From: an uncultured Mediterranea sp.
Lineage (GTDB): Bacteria > Bacteroidota > Bacteroidia > Bacteroidales > Bacteroidaceae
Assembly (NCBI GenBank): GCA_945831575.1
Contig: CAMACX010000010.1
Span: 1 to 64,000, forward strand
Length of the DNA stretch: 64,000 nucleotides
Reading direction: 5' to 3'
This document shows positions 1 through 10,367 of the stretch, in pieces. The notes under the pieces are model-generated. The model saw only the letters and a program-made list of their open reading frames with translations. It was not told where the DNA came from and did not search any database. The position numbers and the translations under genes are program-made. How positions within the stretch are numbered: the stretch's first letter is position 1; every line of letters starts with the position of its first letter.

Positions 1-422
1 TGGTGGAGGAGAAGACGGTGAAGGTGATGAAGACCTTCGAGAATGCCATCCGCGAACGGCTGGCCCCGTTTGTCGATTTCCCCATCATCTTTGCCTCGGC
101 GCTGACCAAGCAACGCATCCTCAAGGTGCTGGAGGAGGCCCGCGATGTCTATCGCAACCGCCATACCCGTATCTCGACGGCCCGGCTCAACGAGGAGATG
201 CTGCCGCTCATCGAGGCCTATCCACCCCCCTCGATCAAGGGAAAGTACATCAAGATCAAGTACATCACCCAGCTGCCCAATACGCAGGTGCCCTCGTTTG
301 TCTATTTCGCCAACCTGCCGCAGTACGTCAAGGAGCCATACCGCCGCTTCCTGGAGAACAAGATGCGCGAGAAGTGGAGCCTGACGGGTACACCAATCAA
401 TATCTATATCCGTCAGAAGTAG
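1..422 (+). CDS. der: GTPase Der (EngA), C-terminal part only
   Basis: This is the 3' end of a gene that begins before the window; the reading frame is open from base 3 and the GTG there is internal, not a start. The roughly 139 visible residues match the C-terminal KH-like domain of the double-GTPase Der, which follows the second G domain and helps dock the protein on the 50S ribosomal subunit during assembly. Visible hallmarks are the [10 protein letters not shown] stretch (the G5 region of GTPase domain 2), the [10 protein letters not shown] segment, the KIKYITQ strand and the ending [12 protein letters not shown]. Both GTPase domains lie mostly outside the window, so nucleotide-binding motifs cannot be checked. 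The gene converges on mlaF across 77 bp that hold only a weak 6-bp inverted repeat (436-441 with 452-457). Identification is secure from the conserved tail. Confidence 0.95.
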   Translation, partial: VEEKTVKVMKTFENAIRERLAPFVDFPIIFASALTKQRILKVLEEARDVYRNRHTRISTARLNEEMLPLIEAYPPPSIKGKYIKIKYITQLPNTQVPSFVYFANLPQYVKEPYRRFLENKMREKWSLTGTPINIYIRQK

Positions 423-499
423 CCGTATCGCACTGCATCTGACTCACCGTACAGATGAGAAGATATAGCTAAGGGGTCGAGAAGAAGTATGTCGCCTGA

Positions 500-1267
500 T
501 CAGCGCGATGACTTCATCTCGACCTCTTTGACTTTCCGGAAGAGGTCGGATGCAAAGATGAAGTTGTTGAGCCGCTCGTTGGTGGAGGTGATAATCTCCT
601 CCTTCGTCCCTTCCCACTCCTTGTGGCCCCCGTAGATGTAGATGATCTTTTCGCCGATGCCCATCACGGAATTCATGTCGTGGGTGTTGATCAACGTGGT
701 CATGTTGTACTCGCGGGTGATGTCCTGTACGAGCTGGTCGATGACGAGCGAGGTCTTGGGGTCGAGGCCCGAGTTGGGCTCGTCGCAGAAGAGGTACTGA
801 GGATTGAGCGCGATGGCGCGGGCTATGGCCACACGCTTCTGCATACCGCCACTGATCTCGCCGGGATACTTGTCCTTGGCCTCGGCCAGGTTGACACGGT
901 CCAGGCAGAACATGGCGCGGCGTGTGCGGTCGCGCAGGGTGTCGTTGCTGAACATGTTGAGCGGGAACATCACGTTGTCGAGCACCGTCAGCGAGTCAAA
1001 CAGGGCGGCGCTCTGGAATATCATGCCCATCTCGCGGCGCAGGGTCTTCTTCTCCCGCTTACCCATGGCCAGGAAGTTGCGGTTGTCGTAGAGCAGTTCG
1101 CCCCGCTCCGGCGTGAGCAGACCCACGATGCACTTCATCAGCACCGTCTTGCCCGAACCGCTCTGACCGATAATCAGGTTGGTCTTCCCATTCTCAAACG
1201 TGGCATTGATATCCGTCAATACCTCCTTGTCTTCGAACGACTTACTTAATCCTTTGAGTTCTATCAT
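500..1267 (-). CDS. mlaF: MlaF-like ABC transporter ATPase
   Basis: The 255-aa protein is the ATPase of an Mla-type ABC transporter, which moves phospholipids between the inner and outer membranes with the permease MlaE and a periplasmic MCE protein. The Walker A loop is GQSGSGKT at about residues 34-41, followed by the signature ISGGMQKR, the Walker B segment with CDEPNSGLD, and an H-loop NTHD. The length is normal for the family. Its ATG overlaps the stop codon of the upstream mlaE gene by four bases (ATGA), so the two are translationally coupled. No MCE-domain (mlaD) gene is next to it here; it may lie elsewhere. Other organic-solvent-tolerance ABC ATPases (Ttg2A) belong to the same family, so the substrate is inferred from the family. 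Confidence 0.92.
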   Translation of the reverse strand: MIELKGLSKSFEDKEVLTDINATFENGKTNLIIGQSGSGKTVLMKCIVGLLTPERGELLYDNRNFLAMGKREKKTLRREMGMIFQSAALFDSLTVLDNVMFPLNMFSNDTLRDRTRRAMFCLDRVNLAEAKDKYPGEISGGMQKRVAIARAIALNPQYLFCDEPNSGLDPKTSLVIDQLVQDITREYNMTTLINTHDMNSVMGIGEKIIYIYGGHKEWEGTKEEIITSTNERLNNFIFASDLFRKVKEVEMKSSR

Positions 1268-2010
1268 GCCATCAAGAGTTGAGTTAATACTAGGTCAGAG
1301 AAGAGAATCAGCACACTGCTGCAGACCACGGAGTTGGTCGAGGCCTTGCCCACCTCAATCGAACCGCCCTCCACGGTGTAGCCGAAGAAGGCCGAGACGC
1401 TGGAGATGATGAAGGCGAAGAAGAGCGACTTGATGATGCCGCTCCAGATGAACCACTCCACAAACATGTACTGCAAGCCGTACTCCAGATCGACAGCCGT
1501 CATCACCCCGCCAAACCAGCAGGTGCAGAAGGCACCGATGATGCCTGCAAAGATGCTGAACGTCACCATTAAGGGAATGGTCGTAACCATGGCCGCTATC
1601 TTGGGAAGGATGAGGTAGTTGGCCGAGTTGATACCCATGATCTCCAGTGCATCAATCTGCTGCGTGACGCGCATGGAGCCCAGCTCCGAGGCGATGTTGG
1701 ACCCCACCTTGCCGGCCAGAATCAGGCTCATGATGGAAGAGGAGAACTCCAGCAGCATAATCTCGCGCGTGACGTAGCCCACCGTCCACCGGGGCATGAA
1801 CGGACTCTGGATATTCAGCTTGATCTGTATCGTGATGACCGCTCCGATGAAGAAGGAGATGAGCAACACGATGCCGATGGAGTTAACGCCGAGCTTCTCA
1901 ATCTCCTCGTAATATTGCCGGAAGAACATACGCATCCGTTCGGGGCGCGAGAAGACACGTCCCATCAGAATCAGGTATCTTCCGAACGTTTTTAGTCCTT
2001 TTGTAAACAT
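1264..2010 (-). CDS. mlaE: MlaE-like ABC transporter permease
   Basis: A 248-aa inner-membrane permease of the MlaE (DUF140) family, partner of the adjacent MlaF ATPase in phospholipid trafficking to or from the outer membrane. The sequence begins with an amphipathic segment and then several hydrophobic helices (for example around GIVLLISFFIGAVITI and ILAGKVGSNIASELGSM). The family-typical E-G-S-R core is visible as SNIASELGSMRVTQQIDALE, followed by a C-terminal pair of helices. A -7 element in the minus direction (GCAAATGTA on the plus strand at 2030-2038) lies 20 bp upstream of the start, so the operon has its own promoter divergent from lptB. Identification is strong at family level. Confidence 0.92.
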   Translation of the reverse strand: MFTKGLKTFGRYLILMGRVFSRPERMRMFFRQYYEEIEKLGVNSIGIVLLISFFIGAVITIQIKLNIQSPFMPRWTVGYVTREIMLLEFSSSIMSLILAGKVGSNIASELGSMRVTQQIDALEIMGINSANYLILPKIAAMVTTIPLMVTFSIFAGIIGAFCTCWFGGVMTAVDLEYGLQYMFVEWFIWSGIIKSLFFAFIISSVSAFFGYTVEGGSIEVGKASTNSVVCSSVLILFSDLVLTQLLMA

Positions 2011-2029
2011 ATTCTTGAAGTATTTGCGT

Positions 2030-2038
2030 GCAAATGTA
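2030..2038 (-). promoter_or_regulatory. -7 promoter element for mlaE-mlaF
   Basis: On the minus strand this reads TACATTTGC, matching the Bacteroidota TAnnTTTG -7 consensus. It lies directly upstream of the mlaE ATG. No clear TTTG -33 element is present at the usual 19-21 bp spacing, so strength is uncertain. Confidence 0.5.
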
Positions 2039-2059
2039 CATCTTTTCAGCTTATTTTGC

Positions 2060-2068
2060 TACTTTTGC
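2060..2068 (+). promoter_or_regulatory. -7 promoter element for lptB
   Basis: TACTTTTGC matches the TAnnTTTG consensus about 60 bp before the lptB ATG and only 21 bp from the opposing mlaE element, so the two lipid-export operons share one compact divergent control region. The -33 element is not obvious. Confidence 0.5.
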
Positions 2069-2129
2069 AGCGATTAACTTGCACGAGGTTGCACAACATT
2101 AACAGAAAGCGTATTATAGAACATTCGTT

Positions 2130-2885
2130 ATGGAAGAACAGAATATGGTGCTCCGCACCGAGGACTTGGTGAAGCGTTATGGTAAACGCACCGTAGTGAG
2201 TCACGTCTCCTTTGACGTGAAACAGGGTGAGATTGTGGGACTGCTCGGCCCGAACGGAGCGGGGAAGACCACCTCGTTCTATATGACCGTAGGTCTTGTG
2301 ACGGCCAATGCCGGACACATCTTCCTGGGTGACCTGGAGATTACGGACTACCCGGTCTATAAGCGGGCGCAGAACGGTATCGCCTATCTGGCTCAGGAGG
2401 CCTCGGTCTTCAGGCAGATGAGCGTGGAGGACAACATCGCTTCGGTACTGGAGATGACGGGCAAGCCCCGTGAGTATCAGAAGGATAAACTGGAGAGCCT
2501 GATTGCCGAATTTCGCCTCCAGAAGGTGCGTAAGAACAAGGGAACCCAGCTGAGTGGCGGTGAGCGGAGGCGCACGGAGATAGCCCGCTGCCTGGCCATC
2601 GACCCCAAATTCATCATGCTCGACGAACCCTTCGCCGGGGTCGATCCCATCGCCGTGGAGGACATCCAGAAGATCGTATGGGACCTCAAGAAGAAGAACA
2701 TCGGCATCCTGATCACCGACCACAATGTGCAGGAGACGCTCAGCATCACCAACCGGGCCTATCTGCTCTTTGAAGGAAAGATCCTCTTCCAGGGGACCCC
2801 CGAGGAATTGGCAGAGAACCAAATCGTGCGCGAGAAGTATCTGGGAAGCAACTTCGTACTCCGCAGAAAGGACTTTATGAAGTAA
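2130..2885 (+). CDS. lptB: LPS export ABC transporter ATPase LptB
   Basis: A 251-aa cytoplasmic ATPase that powers the LptBFG complex, extracting lipopolysaccharide from the inner membrane toward the LptC-A-D bridge. Walker A is GPNGAGKTT (about residues 40-48), followed by the LptB-type Q-loop region [10 protein letters not shown], the signature LSGGERRR, Walker B with [13 protein letters not shown], and the H-loop ITDHNV. These are hallmarks of LptB rather than of the LivG amino-acid transporters it resembles. The ATG at 2130 is favoured; a second ATG at codon 6 is possible. It is transcribed alone, divergent from mlaEF. The long minus-strand ORF over the same bases is a shadow. Confidence 0.95.
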   Translation: MEEQNMVLRTEDLVKRYGKRTVVSHVSFDVKQGEIVGLLGPNGAGKTTSFYMTVGLVTANAGHIFLGDLEITDYPVYKRAQNGIAYLAQEASVFRQMSVEDNIASVLEMTGKPREYQKDKLESLIAEFRLQKVRKNKGTQLSGGERRRTEIARCLAIDPKFIMLDEPFAGVDPIAVEDIQKIVWDLKKKNIGILITDHNVQETLSITNRAYLLFEGKILFQGTPEELAENQIVREKYLGSNFVLRRKDFMK

Positions 2886-2911
2886 TAAAGAAGATTTAAG
2901 CCTCTATTTTT

Positions 2912-2942
2912 TTGATAATTGAAAGATTGGCACTATCTTTGC
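2912..2942 (+). promoter_or_regulatory. tig promoter
   Basis: TTG at 2912-2914 (within TTTG), a 19-bp spacer and TATCTTTGC at 2934-2942 give a near-consensus promoter for the Bacteroidota primary sigma factor. It lies about 57 bp upstream of the tig ATG. Confidence 0.8.
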
Positions 2943-2999
2943 ACGCTCATTTTGAGAAAATAGAAAATATAACATAAATAGATCATTAAATTTGTAGGA

Positions 3000-4355
3000 A
3001 TGAACGTTTCATTACAAAACATGGACAAGGTAAGCGCGCTGCTTACCGTGAAGATTGAGAAGGCCGACTACCAGGAGAAGGTAGAGAAGTCGCTGAAGAG
3101 CCTCCGTCAGAAAGCTCAAATGCCTGGTTTCCGTCCGGGTAAGGTGCCTGCCGGTCTGGTGAAGAAAATGTATGGCAAGCAGGTGCTGGCCGAAGAGGTG
3201 AACAAGATTCTCTCGGATGCAGTGTACAATTATATTAAGGATAATAAGGTCAACATGCTGGGCGAACCGCTGGTGAACGAGGAGAAGCAGGGTGAAATCG
3301 ACTTCGACACGATGGAGGAGTTTGAGTTCCTGTTTGACATCGCACTGGCTCCCGAGTTCCAGGTGGAGGTAGGGGCTGCCGACAAGGTGGACTACTACCA
3401 CATCGACGTGACCGACGAGATGGTGGAGAACCAGGTGAAGATGTACACGCAGCGTAACGGCAAGTACGAGAAGGCTGACAGCTATGAACCCAACGACATG
3501 ATGAAGGGTGTGCTGGCCGAGCTGGACGAGAACGGCAGTGTGAAGGAGGGTGGTATCCAGGTGGAGGATGCCGTGATGATGCCCGAGTACATGAAGAACG
3601 AGGACCAGAAGGCACGCTTCAACGGTGCCAAGGTCAACGATGTCATCGTATTCAACCCCGCTACCGCATGGGACAACAACCAGGCTGAACTGGCTTCGCT
3701 GCTCAAGATTGAGAAGGAGGCTGCTGCCGAGGTGAAGGCTGACTTCAGCTATCAGGTGACTGAGATTACCCGCTTTGTGGCCGGCGACCTGAACCAGGAA
3801 ATCTTTGACCAGGTGTTTGGCAAGGGTGTAGTCAACAGTGAAGAGGAGTTCCGCACAAAGGTGAAGGAGGGCATCCAGGCTCAGTTCGCACAGGACAGCG
3901 ACTTCAAGTTCCTCATCGACTTCCGCAAGGTGATGATGGAGAAGGTGGGCAAGCTGGAATTCCCCGAAGCCCTGCTGAAGCGCATCATGCTGCATAACAA
4001 TGCCGATAAGGGTGAGCAGTTTGTGGAGGAGAACTTCGCAAAGAGCCTCGAAGAGCTGACCTGGCACCTGATCAAGGAGCAGCTGGTAGAGCACTACGGC
4101 ATCAAGGTGGAGAACGAGGATGTCATGGAGATGGCCAAGGCTGCTACAAGAGCGCAGTTCGCTCAGTACGGCATGATGAGTGTGCCTGATGAACTGCTGG
4201 AAAACTACGCCAAGGAGATGCTCAAGAAGAAGGAGAGCGTAGATGGCCTGGTGAACCGTGCGGTTGAGACGAAGCTGGTTGCAGCTGTTAAGCCTCAAGT
4301 AACCCTGGAGGAAAAGACCGTTACGATGGATGAGTTTAACAAGATGTTTGAATAA
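3000..4355 (+). CDS. tig: Trigger factor
   Basis: A 451-aa ribosome-associated chaperone that shields nascent polypeptides at the exit tunnel. The ribosome-docking signature is visible as PGFRPGKVP at about residues 41-49, within the N-terminal domain. The central domain corresponds to the FKBP-like region but lacks an obvious active prolyl isomerase signature, as is common in this phylum. The C-terminal third is helical and charged, as in the substrate-cradling arms. The length is usual for Bacteroidota. A strong promoter lies upstream and a terminator follows at 4402-4443, so the gene is a separate unit ahead of clpP-clpX, a classic neighbourhood. The large antisense ORF of 428 aa is a leucine- and histidine-rich shadow. 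Confidence 0.96.
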   Translation: MNVSLQNMDKVSALLTVKIEKADYQEKVEKSLKSLRQKAQMPGFRPGKVPAGLVKKMYGKQVLAEEVNKILSDAVYNYIKDNKVNMLGEPLVNEEKQGEIDFDTMEEFEFLFDIALAPEFQVEVGAADKVDYYHIDVTDEMVENQVKMYTQRNGKYEKADSYEPNDMMKGVLAELDENGSVKEGGIQVEDAVMMPEYMKNEDQKARFNGAKVNDVIVFNPATAWDNNQAELASLLKIEKEAAAEVKADFSYQVTEITRFVAGDLNQEIFDQVFGKGVVNSEEEFRTKVKEGIQAQFAQDSDFKFLIDFRKVMMEKVGKLEFPEALLKRIMLHNNADKGEQFVEENFAKSLEELTWHLIKEQLVEHYGIKVENEDVMEMAKAATRAQFAQYGMMSVPDELLENYAKEMLKKKESVDGLVNRAVETKLVAAVKPQVTLEEKTVTMDEFNKMFE

Positions 4356-4401
4356 GAGCAGATTAGCGAGTTCTTATCGGACAGAAATAACGACTTTGTA
4401 G

Positions 4402-4443
4402 AAAACGCAGGGTTTTAGCTGACTAAAACTCTGCGTTTTTTTT
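4402..4443 (+). terminator. Rho-independent terminator after tig
   Basis: The arms AAAACGCAGGGTTTTAG and CTAAAACTCTGCGTTTT pair around a 4-nt loop with one mismatch, and the descending arm runs into a T-tract. It insulates tig from the clpP promoter that begins at the end of the T-run. Confidence 0.88.
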
Positions 4444-4473
4444 GTTATAAAGCGTTCTTTTTTGTTTCTTTGC
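4442..4473 (+). promoter_or_regulatory. clpP-clpX promoter
   Basis: TTG at 4442-4444, a 20-bp spacer and TTTCTTTGC at 4465-4473 form a slightly imperfect Bacteroidota-type promoter (TT instead of TA). It sits about 30 bp upstream of the clpP ATG and shares its -33 element with the terminator T-tract. Confidence 0.55.
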
Positions 4474-4503
4474 ACCGCGTAAACAATGAAATGAATGTAA
4501 TTA

Positions 4504-5190
4504 ATGAGGAAATTAATGAATAAACCTATGGACGATTTTAGAAAATATGCTACGAAGCACCTGGGTATCAACAGCCTGGTGCTGGATGATGTAATCAAGT
4601 CGCAAAACGGTTATCTGAATCCCTATATTCTGGAAGAGCGTCAGCTGAACGTGACCCAGCTGGACGTCTTCTCCCGACTGATGATGGACCGCATCATCTT
4701 CCTGGGTACACAGATTGATGACTATACAGCCAATACGCTGCAGGCGCAGCTGCTCTACCTGGATTCGGTCGATCCGGGTAAGGACATCTCTATCTACATC
4801 AACTCGCCCGGCGGCTCGGTCTATGCCGGCCTGGGTATCTATGATACCATGCAGTTCATTACCAGTGATGTGGCTACCATCTGCACGGGTATGGCTGCCA
4901 GCATGGCCGCCGTGCTGCTTGTGGCAGGAGCTGAAGGCAAGCGCTCGGCACTGACCCACTCGCGTGTGATGATTCACCAGCCGATGGGCGGTGCGCAGGG
5001 ACAGGCCTCAGACATTGAGATCACAGCCCGTGAAATCCAGAAATTGAAGAAAGAACTCTATACCATCATCGCCGACCATTCGCATACCCCCTTTGACAAG
5101 GTGTGGGCGGACTCTGACCGTGACTACTGGATGACGGCACAGGAGGCCAAAGAGTATGGTATGGTGGATGAAGTCTTGATGAAGAAATAA
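4504..5190 (+). CDS. clpP: ATP-dependent Clp protease proteolytic subunit
   Basis: A 228-aa serine peptidase that forms the tetradecameric proteolytic chamber used by ClpX. The catalytic triad can be placed at Ser133 in GMAASMA, His158 in MIHQP and Asp207 in SDRDYWM; the His-Asp spacing of 49 equals that of E. coli ClpP. The [14 protein letters not shown] segment forms the oxyanion and handle region. The start could also be the ATG at 4516 or 4528 (MDDFRKYA...), which would give the more usual N-terminus; the sequence between is short and A-rich. The gene is followed by clpX after 5 bp, so the two are co-expressed. Confidence 0.97.
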   Translation: MRKLMNKPMDDFRKYATKHLGINSLVLDDVIKSQNGYLNPYILEERQLNVTQLDVFSRLMMDRIIFLGTQIDDYTANTLQAQLLYLDSVDPGKDISIYINSPGGSVYAGLGIYDTMQFITSDVATICTGMAASMAAVLLVAGAEGKRSALTHSRVMIHQPMGGAQGQASDIEITAREIQKLKKELYTIIADHSHTPFDKVWADSDRDYWMTAQEAKEYGMVDEVLMKK

Positions 5191-5195
5191 GCAGT

Positions 5196-6425
5196 ATGGC
5201 AACAAAAGATAAGTGTAGTTTCTGTGGACAGCCTTCCAGTCAGGTCGGGCTCATGCTGACCGGACTCTCGGGCTTCATCTGTGACTCCTGCGTACGCAGG
5301 GCCTATGAAATCATTCAGGAGAGTGAACAGACTAAGAAAGCGGCTGCGGCAAAGGTCAACCTCGAATCGCTGCCCAAACCCAAGGATATCAAGGAGTATC
5401 TGGACCAGTATGTGATCGGTCAGGACGATGCCAAGCGCTATCTGGCTGTGTCGGTCTATAACCACTACAAACGCATCGCTCAGGTGGATGAGAAGGATGG
5501 CGTGGAGATTGAGAAGAGCAACATCATCATGGTGGGTAGTACGGGTACAGGCAAGACCCTGCTAGCACGGACCATCGCGAAGCTGCTGAATGTGCCCTTC
5601 ACCATCGTGGATGCTACCGTCTTTACGGAGGCTGGCTACGTGGGTGAGGACATTGAGAGTATCCTCACCCGTCTGTTGCAAGTGTCTAACTACAACGTGC
5701 CTGAGGCGGAGCGCGGCATCGTCTTCATCGACGAGATTGACAAGATTGCCCGCAAGAGCGACAACCCCTCAATCACCCGCGACGTGAGCGGTGAGGGTGT
5801 GCAGCAGGGACTGCTCAAACTGCTGGAAGGCTCGATTGTCAATGTGCCACCCCAGGGGGGGCGCAAGCACCCCGACCAGAAGATGATTCAGGTAGATACC
5901 AAGAACATCCTCTTCATCTGCGGCGGGGCATTTGATGGCATTGAGAAGAAGATTGCCCAGCGAATGAATACCCATGTGGTGGGCTATCAGTCGGTGCAGA
6001 ACACGGCTAAGATTGACAAGGGCAACCTGATGCAGTACATCATGCCTCAGGACCTGAAGTCGTTTGGCCTGATTCCCGAGATCATCGGTCGTCTGCCGGT
6101 GCTGACCTACCTCAACCCGCTGGACCGCGACGCACTGCGCTCCATCCTGACTGAGCCTAAGAACTCCATCATCAAGCAATACGTCAAACTCTTCCAGATG
6201 GACGGGGTCAAGTTGACCTTTGATGAGGCGGTGTACGACTACGTGGTGGATAAGGCCATGGAGTACAAACTGGGTGCCCGCGGACTGCGTTCCATCGTGG
6301 AGGCCATCATGATTGATGTCATGTATGAAATCCCCTCTGGAACACGGAAAACGTACAAGGTAACGCTCGATTTTGCTAAAAAGCAGTTGGAGAAGGCAAA
6401 TTTAGGAAGATTGCAAAGTGCTTAA
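5196..6425 (+). CDS. clpX: ATP-dependent Clp protease ATP-binding subunit ClpX
   Basis: A 409-aa AAA+ unfoldase that recognises and threads substrates into ClpP. The N-terminal zinc-binding domain has Cys7, Cys10, Cys29 and Cys32 (CSFC and CDSC). Walker A is GSTGTGKT at about 114-121 and Walker B is VFIDEIDKI. The pore loop GYVGED, the sensor regions and an arginine-finger region near IGRLP are visible. An IGF-like loop for ClpP contact is expected near residue 260-270 and appears as a degenerate segment. Its ATG is 5 bp after clpP. About 170 bp separates it from recQ, which has its own -7-like element. Confidence 0.97.
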   Translation: MATKDKCSFCGQPSSQVGLMLTGLSGFICDSCVRRAYEIIQESEQTKKAAAAKVNLESLPKPKDIKEYLDQYVIGQDDAKRYLAVSVYNHYKRIAQVDEKDGVEIEKSNIIMVGSTGTGKTLLARTIAKLLNVPFTIVDATVFTEAGYVGEDIESILTRLLQVSNYNVPEAERGIVFIDEIDKIARKSDNPSITRDVSGEGVQQGLLKLLEGSIVNVPPQGGRKHPDQKMIQVDTKNILFICGGAFDGIEKKIAQRMNTHVVGYQSVQNTAKIDKGNLMQYIMPQDLKSFGLIPEIIGRLPVLTYLNPLDRDALRSILTEPKNSIIKQYVKLFQMDGVKLTFDEAVYDYVVDKAMEYKLGARGLRSIVEAIMIDVMYEIPSGTRKTYKVTLDFAKKQLEKANLGRLQSA

Positions 6426-6516
6426 AATCAGATATAAATAGATTGTTCAACTCTTTTTTTGATTTTTTATAGGAAAAATGTCGGCCTTTTATGCTGATTA
6501 TTTGGGAACTTGTTTA

Positions 6517-6524
6517 TAACTTTG
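6517..6524 (+). promoter_or_regulatory. -7-like element upstream of recQ
   Basis: TAACTTTG matches TAnnTTTG about 75 bp before the recQ start. The nearest TTTG (6501-6504) is only 12 bp upstream, too close for the usual 19-21 bp spacing, so this is a tentative promoter. Confidence 0.4.
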
Positions 6525-6598
6525 TTAGAAATCTCAGAGAAAATAACGAAAAAGAGAGACACACTTGAACATAACTATAAACAACAACCTAACGAATC

Positions 6599-8782
6599 AT
6601 GGCAGGTAAGAAAATAAATCTGGTAGCCGAATTGAAGAAATATTTCGGTTTTGATACCTTTAAGGAGAAACAGGAGGCAGCGATTCAGAATCTATTGGAT
6701 GGCAAGGATACCTTCGTGTTGATGCCTACAGGTGGCGGCAAGTCGCTATGTTACCAACTGCCCTCCCTGCTGATGGAGGGTACGGCTATCGTCATATCTC
6801 CACTGATTGCTTTGATGAAGAATCAGGTGGATGCAATGCGTAATTACAGTGAAGAGGATGGAGTGGCCCACTTCATCAACTCTTCGCTCAACAAGAGTGC
6901 TATTGACCAGGTGAAGTCGGACATCCTCAGTGGCAAGACCAAGTTGCTCTATGTGGCACCCGAGTCGCTCACGAAGGAGGAGAACGTAGAGTTCCTTCGC
7001 TCGGTCAAGATCTCTTTCTATGCCATCGATGAAGCGCACTGTATCTCGGAGTGGGGACATGATTTCCGTCCTGAATACCGTCATATACGCCCCATCGTCA
7101 ATGAGATAGGGAGAGCCCCCATCATTGCGCTGACCGCCACGGCTACCAAGAAGGTGCAGGATGACATCCAGAAAAACCTGGGTATCATGGACGCTTCGGT
7201 GTTCCAGACCTCATTCAACCGCCCCAACCTCTATTATGAGGTGCGAGCTAAGAACAACGACATTGACAAGAATATCATTAAATTCATAAAGAATAACCCC
7301 GAAAAGTCGGGTATCATCTATTGCCTAAGCCGGAAGAAAGTGGAAGAACTGGCCGAAGTGCTGAAGACGAACGGTATCAATGCGCGGGCTTACCATGCCG
7401 GCATGGATGCCAATACACGTGCTCAGAATCAGGATGACTTCCTGATGGAGCGGGTGGATGTCATCGTGGCAACCATTGCCTTTGGTATGGGTATCGACAA
7501 ACCGGACGTGCGCTTCGTCATTCATTATGATATGCCCAAGAGCCTGGAGGGCTACTATCAGGAGACGGGTAGAGCGGGCCGTGACGGTGGTGAAGGTAAG
7601 TGTATTGCCTTCTATTCGCCCAAAGACCTGGAGAAGCTGGAGAAATTCCTTCAGGGAAAACCGCTGGCAGAACAGGACATCAGTCGCCACCTCCTGACGG
7701 AGACCAAGGCTTATGCAGAGACGTCGGTCTGCCGGCGCAGGGTGTTGCTTCACTATTTCGGAGAGGAGTATGGACAGGATAACTGTGGAAATTGTGACAA
7801 TTGCTTAAACCCCAAGAAACAAGTGGAAGCTCAGGAATTATTGTGTACGGTGATTGAGACCGTGCTGGCAGTAAAAGAGAATTTTAAGGCGGATTATATT
7901 ATTGATGTAATACAAGGAAGAGAGACCTCAGAGGTGCAGGCGCACCTGCACGATGAGCTGGAGGTGTTTGGCACTGGCATGGGCGAAGAGGATCGTACCT
8001 GGAATGCGGTTATCAACCAGGCTGCCATTGCTGGCTACCTGACCAAGGATGTGGATAACTACGGACTGCTGAAGGTGACCGAAGATGGCAAGAAATACCT
8101 GAAGCATCCCAAGCCTTTCAAGATTGTTGAAGACAATGACTTTGAGGATATTGAAGAGGAGGCTCCTGCCCGTGGTGGTGCGGCGTGTGCGGTCGATCCG
8201 GCACTCTACTCCATGCTCAAGGACCTCCGTAAGAAGCTCTCCAAGAAGCTGGAGGTGCCTCCTTACGTCATCTTCCAAGACCCGTCGCTGGAGGCTATGG
8301 CCACCATCTATCCAATCACCTTGGAGGAGTTGCAGAACATACCCGGTGTGGGTGCCGGCAAGGCCAAACGCTATGGAGAGGAGTTCTGCAAGCTGATCAA
8401 GCGGCACTGTGAAGAGAACGAAATAGAGCGACCGGAAGATTTGCGTGTTCGCACGGTGGCCAATAAGTCGAAGCTGAAGGTCTCTATCATCCAGGCCATT
8501 GACCGGAAGGTGGCCCTTGATGACATTGCCCTCTCCAAAGGTATCGAGTTTGAAGACCTGCTCGATGAGGTGGAGGCTATCGTCTATTCGGGTACGAAGC
8601 TCAATATCGACTATTTCCTGGAGGATATCATGGATGAAGATCATATGCTGGACATCTACGATTACTTCAAGGAATCTACCACGGATGATATTGATGATGC
8701 GCTGGATGAACTGGGTGACGACTTCACCGAAGAGGAGGTTCGCCTGGTACGCATCAAGTTCATCTCGGAGATGGCCAACTAA
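6599..8782 (+). CDS. recQ: ATP-dependent DNA helicase RecQ
   Basis: A 727-aa 3'-5' DNA helicase acting in recombination and fork repair. Motif I is TGGGKSLCYQLP, motif II is AIDEAHCISEWGHDF, the aromatic-rich loop is HDFRPEYR, and motifs V-VI are AFGMGIDKPDVRFV and YQETGRAGRDG. The zinc-binding RQC region follows with a C-x(n)-CGNCDNC pattern (about residues 380-402) and a winged-helix part. An HRDC domain (YPITLEELQNIPGVGAGKAKRYG) sits at about residues 540-605. A roughly 100-residue acidic C-terminal extension beyond HRDC is longer than in E. coli RecQ and is typical of this phylum. The gene ends before a strong hairpin that overlaps the guaB promoter. Confidence 0.95.
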   Translation: MAGKKINLVAELKKYFGFDTFKEKQEAAIQNLLDGKDTFVLMPTGGGKSLCYQLPSLLMEGTAIVISPLIALMKNQVDAMRNYSEEDGVAHFINSSLNKSAIDQVKSDILSGKTKLLYVAPESLTKEENVEFLRSVKISFYAIDEAHCISEWGHDFRPEYRHIRPIVNEIGRAPIIALTATATKKVQDDIQKNLGIMDASVFQTSFNRPNLYYEVRAKNNDIDKNIIKFIKNNPEKSGIIYCLSRKKVEELAEVLKTNGINARAYHAGMDANTRAQNQDDFLMERVDVIVATIAFGMGIDKPDVRFVIHYDMPKSLEGYYQETGRAGRDGGEGKCIAFYSPKDLEKLEKFLQGKPLAEQDISRHLLTETKAYAETSVCRRRVLLHYFGEEYGQDNCGNCDNCLNPKKQVEAQELLCTVIETVLAVKENFKADYIIDVIQGRETSEVQAHLHDELEVFGTGMGEEDRTWNAVINQAAIAGYLTKDVDNYGLLKVTEDGKKYLKHPKPFKIVEDNDFEDIEEEAPARGGAACAVDPALYSMLKDLRKKLSKKLEVPPYVIFQDPSLEAMATIYPITLEELQNIPGVGAGKAKRYGEEFCKLIKRHCEENEIERPEDLRVRTVANKSKLKVSIIQAIDRKVALDDIALSKGIEFEDLLDEVEAIVYSGTKLNIDYFLEDIMDEDHMLDIYDYFKESTTDDIDDALDELGDDFTEEEVRLVRIKFISEMAN

Positions 8783-8805
8783 TATCGCTAAAAAAATAGA
8801 AAATT

Positions 8806-8848
8806 ATACGGTTTTTATTCCTTGAATGGAGTAAAAACCGTATTTTTG
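8806..8848 (+). terminator. recQ terminator overlapping the guaB promoter
   Basis: A near-perfect 16-bp stem (ATACGGTTTTTATTCC with GGAGTAAAAACCGTAT, one G-T pair) closes on the 6-nt loop TTGAAT and is followed by a short T-run. The -7 element of guaB (TATTTTTGC, 8841-8849) begins inside the descending arm, and a TTG lies in the loop. Confidence 0.82.
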
Positions 8849-8849
8849 C
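8841..8849 (+). promoter_or_regulatory. -7 promoter element for guaB
   Basis: TATTTTTGC matches TAnnTTTG 30 bp upstream of the guaB ATG. The TTG in the terminator loop (8822-8824) is 16 bp upstream, shorter than the usual 19-21 bp, so the -33 assignment is uncertain. Confidence 0.6.
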
Positions 8850-8866
8850 ACGCAATATAAATCTAA

Positions 8867-10354
<1,488 letters not shown>

Positions 10355-10367
10355 GGGAACTTATTGA

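Noticed and set aside
3012-4298. 428-aa minus-strand ORF opposite tig
   Set aside because: Leucine-, histidine- and valine-rich shadow of a well-conserved gene, with no domain and no promoter.
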